In this document: piece after piece, positions 47,417-58,186 of the stretch | Layout of the letters: each line of letters starts with the position of its first letter | How positions within the stretch are numbered: position 1 is the stretch's first letter | NCBI RefSeq assembly: GCF_036250735.1 | Contig: NZ_CP109430.1 | Span: 5,332,001 to 5,396,000, forward strand | From: Streptosporangium sp. NBC_01495 | GTDB taxonomy: Bacteria; Actinomycetota; Actinomycetes; Streptosporangiales; Streptosporangiaceae | Direction of reading: 5' to 3' | DNA length: 64,000 nt | Position numbers and translations under genes: made by a program | The notes under the pieces: model-generated | Seen by the model: the letters and a program-made list of their open reading frames with translations, nothing else | The model's database searches: none | Told to the model about the DNA's origin: nothing

Positions 47417-47760
47417 GGGGCGTGACCTGCGATTTCAGGATGAAATTAGCCCATTGAGCGTCATCTTCCTCGAAGGAGGGACGACGCAGTACCTCATCTA
47501 TGACGTCGGCACAGGAGACGCCTGTAGACAATGCACTGCGTCACGATGCCGACCGTGGCTGCACGGATGTATCCGGCCGTTGACTTCAGGGAGTCAGGCT
47601 GCTGGCTCGTGGCCACGGCAAGGCTTCGCAAGGCCGTGAGCTGGGCGGATGTGATTCGGCAAGCGCGACTCCATGCGACCTGTGATCACGGAGCATCTCT
47701 TTCCCGATACTGAAAACGATCTTTACTTTACCGCCACCCCATGTCACGATCAAGCCTGTT
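47417..47760. other. 344-bp gap upstream of the secreted toxin gene
   Basis: No gene is supported. The last about 80 bp (GAAAACGATCTTTACTTTACC) are AT-richer than the surroundings and may hold the promoter of the gene at 47761. Confidence 0.35.
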
Positions 47761-48687
47761 ATGGCACATCTGTTCGAAAGGCTGCGAGTGAACTCACGCC
47801 GATTAGCGTCCGGCTTATCCGGCCGGACGCGCCGCCACGCTGCCCTGATTGCGGCTCTGACACTGCCGCTCTCGCTCATGAGCACACCCACCATCGCCCA
47901 GAGCCCTACGCCATCCCCTACCTCGACACCCAAATCGACGGCCGCCATCACGGAGCCGACGCTCAAGGCTGCTTGGGAGGAGGCGGCCAAGTCCGGTAAA
48001 CCCGTCGAGGTTCCCTCCCGCTCCACTGAGACCATGAAGGTCTGGGCGAACCCTGATGGCAAGAACATGCGAGCCGAGCTGCACACCCGACCCGTCCAGC
48101 TCAAGAACTCGGCCAGCGGCGCCTGGGAACCCATCGACACCCGCATCGTGACTCGCGACGGCAAGCTGCAGGCTGCCCGGGTCAAGTCCCCGCTGACCTT
48201 CGGCGGACGCGGCGCCAACCACCTGGTGTCAACGACCGGGAACCACGGCGAGATCGGCCTGGGCGTGACCCGGGCGTTGCCGGAACCCAAGGTTTCCGGC
48301 AACGCGGTTACCTACCCTGACGCCGTCGCGCCGGGCGCGGATCTGGTGGTGCTGGCCCAGGCTGACGGCTTCACCTCCCAGGTGGTCTTCCAGCAGCGGC
48401 CGACCGGCGCGGTGACCGTACGGCTGCCGCTCACCCTGCCCGAGGGCACCACCTTCGGTAAGACACCGCAGGGGCTGCCGCAACTCAAGGACGCCAAGGG
48501 CGGGGCCAAGGCCGCGCCGATCGTGCTGACCGCTACGGACGCCAAGGTGGAGGCCGCCCCCGAACAGGGCAGAACCTCCTCCATCAAAGCGCAGGTCGAG
48601 ACCACCGGTAAGACATCGGAGCTGGTGTTCTCCCCGGATGAGAAGTTCCTGGCTGACCCCGCGGTGACCTACCCGGTGACCGGTGCC
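47761..48687 (+). pseudogene. Large secreted NucA/NucB toxin-like protein, 5' part (IS-interrupted)
   Basis: The N-terminal about 308 residues of a secreted multidomain protein. The signal peptide lies within 1-47 (RRHAALIAALTLPLSLMS, then TPTIAQ). A Ser/Thr/Pro segment follows. Next comes the beta-rich leader domain common in actinobacterial RHS/DNRLRE proteins (SGAWEPIDTRIVTRDGKL; DLVVLAQADGFTSQVVFQ). Coding sense stops at VTYPVT, exactly where an IS3 element begins, and resumes at 51729. Without the insertion the protein would be about 1900 residues. Confidence 0.85.
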
Positions 48688-48708
48688 TGTCAAACTGGGT
48701 GACACAGG

Positions 48709-49361
48709 TCAGGCTGCAGCGTTCTGTGCTGATTGCTCCGTTTCGATCTTGGCTTCTGGCTGGTTGATCCAGGCACGTTCGGGTAGTCGGGGCGGGGTGG
48801 GCATGCGTCGGAACCGCTCGGGGTTGGCGGCGTAGGCGGCGGCCAGGACCCGGGCGCGCTCGGTCTGGACCTGGCCGACGGTGTCGTGGTGGACCGAGGC
48901 CGGCGTGTGCAGAGCGATCCCCGAATGCCGGTGCTCGTTGTTGTAATAGGTGAAGAACCGCCGGCAGAACTGGCGGGCGTCCTGGATGGACCCGAAGCGT
49001 CCGGGAAACGCCGGGCAGTACTTCAACGTCCGGAAGTTCGCCTCCGAATAGGGATTATCGTTCGATACCTTCGGCCGGGAATGTGACTGGTCGATCTTCA
49101 AGTCGGTGAGGAGCTGGCCGACGGTTTTCGATGTCATCGGGGTACCCCGGTCGGAATGGATCGTCTTCGGCGTCGATCCGCCGTTCCGCTCGATGGCATT
49201 CTTGATGAACCGTTTTGCGAGGTGGGCGTTCTCGGCGGGCCAGGTCTCCCAGTGCACGACGTACCGCGAGTAGATATCGATCATCACGTACAGGTTGTAG
49301 ACGACCCCCTTTTCGGGTCCTTTCAATTTTGTTATGTCCCACGACCAGACCTGGCCGGTAC
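48709..49361 (-). pseudogene. IS3 orfB transposase, 3' part
   Basis: The catalytic half of orfB (rve integrase core): GQVWSWDITKLKGPEKGVVY with the first Asp, TIHSDRGTPMTSK with the second, and the Glu in DNPYSEANFRTLKY. The end is EHRHSGIALHTPASVHH. It is separated from its own 5' part by the IS701-like insertion at 49362-50818. Joining 49361 to 50823 restores the frame (DGPG|TGQVW). Confidence 0.85.
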
Positions 49362-49590
49362 TACATCCGTAGATTTTGAGGGAGTGGGTCGCCTCGTCGG
49401 CGGTAGTGGCTGATCATGGCTTGTGCCTGGTGGTGCCGACGGAAGTTTGACCAGGCCAGGACGTGGTCGATAAGGGCGACGGCGGGCAGGATGAGGCGGG
49501 CGAAGACGCGGCGGATTTCGGCGAGGGAGGCCCGGATCAGCCGTACCGGGATCAGTGGGCTCTCTCCCGGAGCGGGTGAGCTTTTCCCGC
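49361..49590 (-). other. Transposase C-terminal extension in the -1 frame, with slippery site
   Basis: On the minus strand the heptamer GGGAAAA (49587-49581) sits in the zero frame as G-GGA-AAA. A -1 slip there would continue into KSSPAPGESPLIPVRLIRAS and end in the conserved HYRRR tail. GC-rich sequence able to fold (CCCGCTCCGGG) lies just downstream. It could be programmed frameshifting or a simple mutation. Confidence 0.45.
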
Positions 49591-50818
49591 GGGATCGGCG
49601 GGCTCGTCGTCGAGGTGGGCGTGGGTGACGGCGAGGAAGGCCAGCGCGAGCATGACGGTGGTGACGTGCCGGTGCCAGCCGTCCCACCGCCGGACCTGGT
49701 ACTCGGTGAGGCCGAGCAGGTCCTTGCCGGTCTCGTTGTTCTCTTCGACCTTCCAGCGCATTCCGGCCACTGAGATCAACTCGGGGAGCGGGGTGGCGGT
49801 GCGGGCGTGAGCGAGGAAGAACTCCACCTCGCCTGGATCGCTGATGCTGCGCCTGATCAGCAGAGTGTGGGCGTAGCCGTCGGCGGGTTGTTGTTCGGCC
49901 AGGGCGATGGCGACGGCGGCCCAGTCATAAAGGCGCATCCCCTTGACGCCCGCCCCGCACGAACGGCGTTCCCACACGCTGTTGTTGCCCATGGCCAGGA
50001 GCCGGTCCAGCACATGCCCGACCGGTTCGGCGCCGCCGCGGGCGGCCAGGAGCGGCAGGTCGACCGGCACCGCCATGACGTAGGCGACGCGCTCGGCGTG
50101 ACAGAACACCCGAAGACCCGGGTCACGGCCGTAGCCGGAGTCGGCGGTGAAGTAGCGGAACGGGGTCGCGGCAGCGATCTCCTCGCCCAGCATGTCGATG
50201 ACCTGCTGGGGTTTGGTCGCGAAGACGACCTGCTCGGGAACTCCGGCGACCCGGCGGCGCCCGAGATCGCCGGCCCAGGCCTCGGGCAGATACAGGCGGC
50301 GGTTGATGAAGGCGTGCCCGGCAGTCGAGGCGTAGGTCAGCATTGGCATGACCTGGCAGTTTTCGATCTGACCGGTCAATCCGCAGTACTGGCGGGCCAC
50401 TCCGGCCGACCGGTCACCCTTCTTGATCGCGGCGGTGTCGTCGGCGATGAGCACCCCGTCCGGGCGGCCCAGATGCTCCACCACGTAGCCCCGAACGGCA
50501 TCGCGCAGCAGGTCGGCGTCCCATTGGGCGCGCGACAGCAGATGCTCGATCCGGTTGGAGGTCGGGTGTCCGAGATGATCTGAGAGCTGCCAGGAGTTCT
50601 TACGCGGTACATCGGCCAGCAGGCCGCGGACCAGATCACTGAAGACCGCCTTCGGCTCAGGTCGTTTGAACAGCGGGTCGGCGATCCTCGCGGTCAACGC
50701 CGACAGCTCGGCATCCCAGGACACGACGTGATCGTAGGTGAGACATAAGGTCACGCGCAGACCATCACCCATCAACCCGCAATTACGCAGGCGAACCACC
50801 TAACGATCTACCGATGCA
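49362..50818 (-). mobile_element. IS701-like insertion sequence nested in the IS3 element
   Basis: 1457 bp flanked by GTAC at 49358-49361 and 50819-50822, a 4-bp target duplication of the length used by IS701. Terminal repeats are TACATCCGTAGAT at the left and ATCTACCGATGCA (its near complement) at the right. It contains one transposase frame. Confidence 0.88.
49552..50799 (-). CDS. IS701-family transposase
   Basis: A 415-residue DDE transposase. Core motifs: VLIADDTAAIKKGDRSAGVA, RQYCGLTGQIENCQV, YFTADSGYGRDPGLR and GMRWKVEENNETGKDLLGLT (E region). The frame ends at AGKAHPLRERAH. A further 70 codons of family-typical C-terminus (RRVFARL, then WSNFRRHHQAQAMISHYRRR) continue in the -1 frame. 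A GTG at 50799 opens the frame; the ATG at 50772 is an alternative start. Confidence 0.85.
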   Translation of the reverse strand: MVRLRNCGLMGDGLRVTLCLTYDHVVSWDAELSALTARIADPLFKRPEPKAVFSDLVRGLLADVPRKNSWQLSDHLGHPTSNRIEHLLSRAQWDADLLRDAVRGYVVEHLGRPDGVLIADDTAAIKKGDRSAGVARQYCGLTGQIENCQVMPMLTYASTAGHAFINRRLYLPEAWAGDLGRRRVAGVPEQVVFATKPQQVIDMLGEEIAAATPFRYFTADSGYGRDPGLRVFCHAERVAYVMAVPVDLPLLAARGGAEPVGHVLDRLLAMGNNSVWERRSCGAGVKGMRLYDWAAVAIALAEQQPADGYAHTLLIRRSISDPGEVEFFLAHARTATPLPELISVAGMRWKVEENNETGKDLLGLTEYQVRRWDGWHRHVTTVMLALAFLAVTHAHLDDEPADPAGKAHPLRERAH

Positions 50819-51201
50819 GTACCGGGGCCATCGGCGACGAGTTCGGGTTTGACCTTGGCGGGGTGGGTGGCCTGGGCGCGCCGGTCGCCGGTCATGCCCT
50901 CGGCACGCAGCAGCCGGTACATGGTGGAGATGCTGCACAGGTAGGTGCCCTCGTCCAGCAGGACCGCCCACACCTGGGCAGGTGCCTTGTCGATGAACCG
51001 CCGCGAGTTCAGCGTCTCGATCACCTCGTGCGCCTCTTCTCGCGACAGTTTCGCCGGATGGGCCGGACGCGGCCGCGCCACGGGAGGTCCCGGCCGGGGG
51101 TTACGTGATCGGTGCACGGTCGACCGGGATTTCCCGGTAATATCGCAGGCGTATTTCGTGGAAGTCAAGGGCTCGAGTTCGGTGAACGCCCCGTCGATCA
51201 C
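50819..51201 (-). pseudogene. IS3 orfB transposase, 5' part
   Basis: The N-terminal portion of orfB, beginning with GTG at 51201 overlapping the orfA stop (GTGA). It has FTELEPLTSTKYACDITGKS, the HTH_21-like segment FIDKAPAQVWAVLLDEGTYL, and MYRLLRAEGMTGDRR. It is cut at GPG by the nested IS, after which only 6-7 foreign codons run to a stop. Confidence 0.85.
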
Positions 51202-51650
51202 TTCCGTGGTTTCGTGTCGGAATCCGCGCTCTCGGAGAGCATTTCCAAGAGCGCGTGTGCTTTTCCCATGATCTCCAGCGCGGCTTCCGTCGTCGCCAGT
51301 TTTTTGGTGAGTCTCTCGTTCTGCGCGCGCAGCTTCTCGTTCTCGACCTCGGCGGCCGACTTCGACGGTTTGCGGACCTTCGGGGTCAGTGCCTCCAATG
51401 CGCCGTTCTTGCGAGCTTTGCGCCATTCGGTGATGTGCGAGGTCAGTAGCTTTTCCCGGCGCAGAAGCGCGCCCGAGGCGCCGGGCTCGCCGTCGGCCAG
51501 CAGCCGGTCGTACTCCTCCAAGATCCGCAGCTTGTAGTCCGCGGTGAACGTCCGGCGCTTGGGCCGGCCGCCGCCCGAGGGCTTCTTGGAGCTGCTCACC
51601 TGGACATCATCTCCCGGCTCGGGCTCCAGGTCGGTCAAGCTCAACGTCAC
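51198..51650 (-). CDS. IS3 orfA (helix-turn-helix protein)
   Basis: A 150-residue orfA with HTH_Tnp_1: RRTFTADYKLRILEEYDRLL, then LLRREKLLTSHITEWRKAR. A leucine-zipper-like coiled coil follows (ENEKLRAQNERLTKKLATTE). It is intact, but its partner orfB is split, so the element cannot move by itself. Confidence 0.88.
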   Translation of the reverse strand: MTLSLTDLEPEPGDDVQVSSSKKPSGGGRPKRRTFTADYKLRILEEYDRLLADGEPGASGALLRREKLLTSHITEWRKARKNGALEALTPKVRKPSKSAAEVENEKLRAQNERLTKKLATTEAALEIMGKAHALLEMLSESADSDTKPRK

Positions 51651-51728
51651 GTCAGAAACATCCAGTTCTCGCCCTACTCATGCCATGCAAGGTTAGTTTG
51701 TCCTTTTGTGTCACACCAGTCTGACAGG

Positions 51729-54700
51729 GAGGGGACCGTCGCCGCGTCCTCCATATGGTTCGGCGGCGGCGCCCCCGACGACGCCTGGATCAGCAGGAAC
51801 GACCCCTACAACAACAACGCCGCGGCCGGGTACCTTCGCGCGGGCACCACCTCGACCAGCGCGGACATCGCCCGCGTGTTCATGAAGTTCAACACCACCG
51901 ACCCGATACTGCAGGGTGCCACCGTCAACGACGCGGACCTGCGGATGTGGAACTACAAGTCCGGCGGACCCAATGGACAGCTGTGCGGGGAAACCATGGG
52001 CACGGGTATCCGGGCCGCGCGCGTCACCTCCGAATGGACCCTCGACGGGACGATCGACAGTCTGGACTGGTACAACCAGCCCTCGAGCACGGCCGCCGAG
52101 GAGGTGAACCGGGCCGGCTACAACTACGACGCCGACCCCGCCAGCTGGTGCGCCAAGGACGAGGAACTCTTCTACGAGGTCACCGGCATGACCCGCGCCT
52201 GGATCGACCAAACCGAGCCCAATCACGGGATGGTGCTGAAGGCCGCCAGCGAGAGCGCCGCGATCAACTGGCGTCAGTACTACTCCAGCCAGTTCGGCGG
52301 CGGCGATCCGTATCCGGGCTACCGCCACCCACCCGCTCTCATCATCGACTACACCCCCGCGCAAGAAGAGATCGTCGCGATTTGGGGAATGTCTCCAGAC
52401 AGCTCGACCGCAGACGTCCTAGCAGCGGCGACGTCAGCCGTCCCGGTGCAAGCTCCCCCAGCGGTTCCGCGTGAGCAGATGGACGCAGCTGCCCTTACTG
52501 GAGATGGTTATACCGAAACCGCTCCAGAGGACCTGGTTCTTCCGGAGGGGCTGACGCCTGAACAGATCGAAGAATTCCTGAATGGCCCGAGGCCTACGGA
52601 GCCACCCGCGCCTCCATCCGTGGTGTCTACGTCGCCGGCTAACTCGCAGACGAACGTTGCAATCAATACTCCGATCAAGGTGACGTTCAGCCAACCTATG
52701 GTCAGCGGAGACATCGTCGTCACGAATCCACAAGGCGCTCCTGTGGCGGGCAACGCAGCCTTGGAGTCAGGTGATCAGGGTCTGGTCTTCACCCCGGATC
52801 AGCCTCTTGCCACAGACACCACCTACACGGCCACAGTGAGCGGGGCGAGGAATTACGAGGATGTGGCCATGTCGCAGTACACATGGTCGTTCACCACGGG
52901 TAGCTCCGGCACCGACGCACCAACCGTGACCGGGACTGAGCCCAGCCGGGACGCTACCAACGTGTCAGCGAACACCGCAGTCAAGGTAACGTTCGACAAG
53001 ACGGTGTCTGAGGTTCAGCTGACGATCAAGGATCAGTCAGACGCGATCGTGCAGGGCACACTGGCGGGCAGCAACGACAGCGCCGAGTGGACCTTCACAC
53101 CGGTCTCCCCACTCGCCGCCCAGAAGACGTACCAGGTCGATGTCAGCGGCGCCAAGGATTCTTCGGGCAATGTCATGACGCCCTATACCTGGTCGTTCAC
53201 CACAGCCGCAGACACGCCGCAGCCAATCCCCGGGCTGGTGGCGTCCTATGGCATGAACGAAGGATTGGGCACCAGCGTGGCCGACTTTTCCGGCCGCAAC
53301 AACGCCGGGGTGGCCGCCGCCACCTCATGGCAGAACGGCAAGTACGGCAAGGCGCTGTCGTTCAACGGCTCCTCCAGCATGGTCACGGTCGCGCATGCCG
53401 CGTCGTTGCGCTTGACGACCGGGATGACGCTGTCGGCCTGGGTTAATCCGACCACGGTGACCGGCGCCGCCTGGCGCAGTGTGGTGACCAAGGAACTGAA
53501 CGCCGATGGGGCTTCCTACGCCCTGTACGCCGGCAACGGCAGTGGGGTTCCGTCCGGCTGGGTGCAAACCGCCCCTGAGGGCTCGTCGACGGCCAACGGA
53601 ACCTCACCGTTGCCGGTGAACAGCTGGAGCCACCTGGCGCTCACCTACGACGGCGCCGCGCTGCGGTTGTTCGTCAACGGCCAGCAGGCCTACCAGACCC
53701 CGCTGAGCGGCAGCCTCTACGACGACGGCAGCCCGCTGCGGATCGGCGGCAACGTCGTCTGGCGTGAGTACTTCAGCGGCCTGGTCGACGAGGTGCGCAT
53801 CTACAACCGCGCCCAGAGCGCCGCCGAGATCCAGACCGACATGAACACTCCGATCGGCGGGGTGGCGCCGCCGGACACCCAGGCGCCGACCACGCCCGGC
53901 TCGCTCGCCGCGACCGGGGGCCCCGGCAGCGCCCAGCTCACCTGGACGGCCTCGACGGACAACGTGGGCGTGACCGGCTACACGATTCACCGCTCCACGA
54001 CGCCGGGATTCACCCCGTCCGCCGCGAACCAGGTCGCCTCCTCACCGGCCACGGCCACCACGTTCACCGATGGAGGCCTCGCGGCGGGGACGTACTACTA
54101 CCGGGTGCGTGCCGCCGACGCAGCCGGTAACCTCAGCCCGTCCTCGAACGAGGTCTCGGCCACCGTCACCACCCCGCCGGCGACCCCGGGCCTGGTGGCC
54201 GCGTACGGCATGAACGAGGGCTCGGGCACAACCGTCGGCGACTCCTCCGGGAAGAACAACACCGGAGCGGCCACCGACACCACCTGGGGCAACGGCAGGC
54301 ACGGCAAGGCCCTGTCCTTCAACGGCACCTCCAGCTGGGTCACCGTCCCGCACGCCCAATCACTGCGCCTGACGAACGCGCTGACGCTCTCGGCGTGGGT
54401 CCGGCCGGCGACAGTGGACGCCTGGCGCACCGTGCTGTCGAAAGAGAACACCAACGGCCACGCCTACGGCCTGTACGCGTCCTACGATGGCGTTCCCCTG
54501 GGCTGGCTGCAAAACGCCACAACCTTCAAGACGGTGGTCGGCGACGATCCGCTGCCGCTCAACCAATGGAGCCACCTGGCCGTCACCTACAACGGCACCA
54601 TCATCACCCTCTACCTCAACGGCAGCCAGATCGACCAGACACCGATGACCGGCAACCTCGCCGACAACGGCGGCGTACTGCGCCTCGGCGGTAACAACCT

Positions 54701-56558
54701 CTGGTTGGACGAGTTCTACAGCGGCCTGATCGACGAGGTACGCATCTACAACCGCGTCCAGACCGCAGCCGAGATCCAGACCGACATGAACACCCCCATC
54801 GGCGCCGCCGCGACGAGCACGGCAACGCAGCAACAGCGCCTCAACGCCGCCACGGACGTCGACCTCGGGATCGACAAATTGACAGTGGATGGCAGTCGCA
54901 TCGCGGACGGGGCCACCCTCGCCTCCCCCCTCACCCCGCGACTGACCACCTGGCTGTCCGCCGGGCACGACGGCGAGGCGAAGGTGGAAGTGGAGATCGC
55001 CGGCAAGCCCACCAAGTTGGTCAAGGCGGGCAAGGTGAGCACGGACAGGCGGCTGATCTGGTCGGGTGAGGTCACCGCCAAGCCCGGCGAGACCCGGGTG
55101 TCGCTGCAGGTCCCCGAGGGCAAGTTGCGGGACGGCGAGAAGGCGCGATGGCGAGTCCGCGTCACAGCCGACGGCGCAAACGGCCCCTGGACTGGCTGGC
55201 AATCCATTAACGTTCGCGCCTCGACAAGCGAGACTCAGCCATCCACTAAGACCTCGGCCACGTCTCCTAGCCGCGCATCAACGTACTCGGCGAGCAACTT
55301 CAAATACGACAGAATAGAGGACAATGACGACTGCAAGTCAAACGCAAGGAGCGCCTACGGGTACGCCGCCGGTAGCAGCGTACTTCAAAATCCGAAAGGC
55401 TATGCAAGAAACCGTTTCTCGTGGTGCGCCACATACATGTCCGGATTGGTTCGCGTTAAGCGCGACAGATTCGGCAACATTGTAAAGAACGCACAGGGTC
55501 AGCCGGCAACCACCGATGAGGTCTGGTTTCCACAAATATTGATCGGGCGCACCTATCAGGGAAGTCGAACCATAGAATTCGATCTTTGGGTAGACGAAGC
55601 AATCAACTCCAAGGGCGACTTCTTTGAGGGGAAGACCTTCTCCATCGGCATGATGGGAACCGGCTACCCCAACGCAAATGCTTGCCTCCCCGTTACCAGG
55701 GACGGCCTGAAAACGTCGTATCTCGGAAACGAAGCTTACTGGGAAGACAGAACGGTAAAATTCAAGTTCGAATCCTATGTCGATCCAGGATCAGCAGGAG
55801 CCAACAATCGCGAGTTGATCGGAACCTGTACTACGAGGACCACCCTTAACCTCGTCGGACTTAATGGATATCAAGAAGCATTGGCTCCTCCGAAGCAAAG
55901 CATCCGATGCGATTCCGCCGCCTATGTCGGATATGCGCAAGGATGCATCTTCGATCACGAGACACCATCGATTGCTCTAAAGGAGAGCAGTTACCCGAAC
56001 GCATATTCGCATATTTCCTTGGCATATTCTAATCCCGATGCCACCCGCCCCAAGCCAACCGACCACGCGAACGCCTGGCCCACGAATGTTCCGGAAATTC
56101 GAAAGGATACACCAAAAATAATCCCAGGCTTCACCAAGGGTAAGGTTATTCACCGACTCTATCAATATCCTGAAGAACGCGCCCAAGACGGTAACCGTAA
56201 TGCCCGTAACCGCAGTAGATCACAATCCGCATGCCGATGGTCATACTTCCCCACATGGACTCCCATAGGATCACTTCCATGGGTTTCGGCCGGAAATGAA
56301 TGCGACGAATTCCCATTCGCTTCCACCTATGAAGGGTCGTGGGTATGGTGGCAGGAAAATCTTCCGAACGACGCGGGTGACTACCGGCCACGAGGCGTGA
56401 ACTACTCGGTGAAACCCATCCCAGCCGCAGAGAACAATGCGTGGGGCGGACCCGCTCAAGGTGGTATCCTGTATTACTACGCATACGATCGCCTGCTGGA
56501 CGGAGATGCCTTCTTCCTGCGCCTCTACAATAGGGCGGGCACGCGAATCAATCCCTAA
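51729..56558 (+). pseudogene. Large secreted toxin-like protein, 3' part with NucA/NucB nuclease tip
   Basis: Continuation of the gene begun at 47761; the open frame starts within the IS end at 51708. Domain order by residue of that frame: DNRLRE-like 1-220, two bacterial Ig-like (Big_5) repeats about 300-500 (VSTSPANSQTNVAINTPIKV), LamG about 503-715 (GLVASYGMNEG), fibronectin III about 721-822, and a second LamG about 825-1030. A linker follows, then a C-terminal module about 1204-1616. The tip has SACRWSYFPTWTP and NECDEFPFASTYEG, the NucA/NucB DNase signature. From about 55210 the DNA is clearly AT-richer than the repeats before it, as in exchangeable toxin tips. It lacks a start and signal because of the IS insertion. 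Confidence 0.82.
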
Positions 56559-56592
56559 TCCGGCTCAACACAAAAACGTGATGCCCATCTAA

Positions 56593-56632
56593 ATGCAGTG
56601 TGTGGCCTCCATGCAGGGGCCGCACACTGCAT
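56593..56632 (+). terminator. Hairpin between toxin tip and candidate immunity gene
   Basis: The 15-bp stem ATGCAGTGTGTGGCC / GGCCGCACACTGCAT (one G-T pair) with a 10-nt loop lies 34 bp after the toxin stop and 25 bp before the next ATG. It could terminate or attenuate. Confidence 0.6.
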
Positions 56633-56657
56633 CGTTATTGGGACATAAGGAGAATTA

Positions 56658-57233
56658 ATGTCGCAACTTGTTGATCGCCTCCACGAGGTCGTCACAGTGG
56701 AGAGAAGTGAATTTTTGTTAAGAGATCAGGAGGGTACGCTGGACGAGCCACCTGGCTGGCCTCGCCTGGAGGAGATCTCAGCACGTCTCAACCATGGCTC
56801 CTGGTTCGAGGCGACCTTGAACTGGGCAGTGTTCCTGAGCAGTGTCCCGTGGCACGAAACCCAGGTCACCCTGGAACTATGGGATGCCTCCCCTCCCGAA
56901 ATCTCCGACTCCTGGGAGAAAAGTAAGATCACATCTTTCTACTCCAGCTCAGGTCTCGTCTACGTGAGCGAGCTATTCGGCAGTGGACCTCCACCTGTCC
57001 CCATGGATCTGCGCAAAAATGCCAGTGATTGGGCAATCAGGGCAAGTCGTCGCCCAGGAACCGGCTGGAGCTGGCCAGACGAAGATGTTCCTCCACGAGG
57101 AGTCGAGGAGTGGCGTATACAGTTCTGGCCGTCGCGAGGCTTGGATTCTAACCTTACTAAAGCCCCCCGTAGAACAGAGGAATCTCCAAGCGTCCGAAAA
57201 TACCTTGAGACCCTATCCGGGATTGGAACCTGA
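56658..57233 (+). CDS. Candidate immunity protein (unrecognised family)
   Basis: A 191-residue soluble protein with ATAAGGAG before the ATG. It has no signal peptide or membrane helix. The sequence is Trp-rich (WFEATLNWAVFLSSVPWHE; GTGWSWPDED), with acidic patches in the first half and more basic residues at the end. I do not recognise a family. It lies immediately after the NucA/NucB tip, on the same strand and in the same AT-richer block, the usual place of a cognate immunity gene. Function is inferred from position only. Confidence 0.6.
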   Translation: MSQLVDRLHEVVTVERSEFLLRDQEGTLDEPPGWPRLEEISARLNHGSWFEATLNWAVFLSSVPWHETQVTLELWDASPPEISDSWEKSKITSFYSSSGLVYVSELFGSGPPPVPMDLRKNASDWAIRASRRPGTGWSWPDEDVPPRGVEEWRIQFWPSRGLDSNLTKAPRRTEESPSVRKYLETLSGIGT

Positions 57234-57289
57234 CGCTGCAGGTTTCACGGCTCCTGTTATCGACTTATACGACTCTTTGGACGCGCTAG

Positions 57290-57954
57290 TAGTATTTCGT
57301 TAGGTTGATTTGATCGTGGGTGCTGGGTTCGGCATGCTGCTCTCGTGGATCTGGGGGAAATCGAGCAGTTGAGGGGCGAGTTGGGCGCGTTCGTAGCCGA
57401 GGTGTTCGCGTAGGTGCCGCGTCGGGATCAGCGGGCGAAGGGCAACTGCTATCTGCGAGGACTGATGCTGGACGGGCCGCGCAAGTCGATCCAACCAATG
57501 ATCGAGCGCCTGCCGGACGGCGACATGCAGGCCTTGCAGCAGTTCGTCGACCTGGGACCATGCGCCCGTGCTTCGAGCGATCGCCACCAAGCTGATCGCC
57601 GCCATCACACTGCAGGTGTGGGTGATCGATGATGTGTCCTTTCCCAAGGACGGGAAGATGTCGGCGGGGGTGGCCCGTCAGTGGTGCGGGGCGCTGGGCA
57701 AGCGGGCCAACTGCCAGGTCGCGGTCAGCCTGCATACCGCCTGTGATGCGGCATCGGTGCCGATCTCCTGGCGGCTGTTCGTGCCCAAGGAGTGGGAGCA
57801 GGACACCGGACGCCGCTGCAGGGCCGGAATACCCGATGAGGTGAGACACTGTCTGACCAACCTGCCGTCCGATACCCCGCTGCGACGCGTGGTCCGCCTG
57901 GCCAAGATGCGCCAGCGCATCGAGCACGACTACCAGAAGATGAAACAGTAGGTG
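57290..57954 (+). pseudogene. IS701-family transposase relic
   Basis: A decayed DDE transposase distinct from the one at 49552. The N-terminal piece LGEIEQLRGELGAFVAEVF ends in an in-frame TAG. It then continues as VPRRDQRAKGNCYLRGLMLD and PRKSIQPMIERLPDGDMQAL. After a frame change come VIDDVSFPKDGKMSAGVARQ and SWRLFVPKEWEQDTGRR. A deletion joins this to LAKMRQRIEHDYQKMKQ. The left end follows CTAG (57286-57289), matching the YTAR target preference of IS701. No right end was found. Confidence 0.8.
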
Positions 57955-57959
57955 AGGTG

Positions 57960-58170
57960 GCGTTTCGGGGAGGTACGCGGGCAGGTCGTAGAAGCCGTTC
58001 CGCGCTTCGGTCAGCGGAGATTTCCAGGCGTCGGAGCTACAGAGCAGCCTGGGGCCGTCCGGGTTCTTGGAGTCGCGGATGGCGACACCGGGCGGAGCCG
58101 GTCTCATCTGGACGTACTGCTGGCCGCTGCCGCTGTAGCTGCTGGTGATTCACCCCTGCTCGTCGGTCAT
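57960..58170 (-). pseudogene. DUF397 protein, broken
   Basis: On the minus strand, GAGGAGAAAGG precedes ATG at 58170, but the frame stops after MTDEQG. In-frame beyond the stop a DUF397 domain is evident: SSYSGSGQQYVQMRP and GVAIRDSKNPDGPRLLCSSD. The nonsense codon makes it a pseudogene, and its tail meets the transposase relic. Confidence 0.65.
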
Positions 58171-58186
58171 TGAATCGCCTTTCTCC

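Larger units (their letters stand above)
48686..51728 (-). mobile_element. IS3-family insertion sequence, itself interrupted
   Basis: The ends form an imperfect inverted repeat: left CCTGTCAAACTGGGTGACAC, right complement starting CCTGTCAGACTGGTGTGACA. Minus-strand orfA and orfB are recognisable. Without the nested 1457-bp IS and its 4-bp duplication the element is about 1.58 kb. A GACCG pentamer at 48678-48682 and 51734-51738 might be a target duplication but does not abut the repeats exactly. Confidence 0.85.

Noticed and set aside
51708-56558. The 1616-codon frame as an independent intact gene
   Set aside because: Its apparent start lies inside the IS terminal repeat, it has no signal peptide, and its N-terminus continues the domain broken at 48687.
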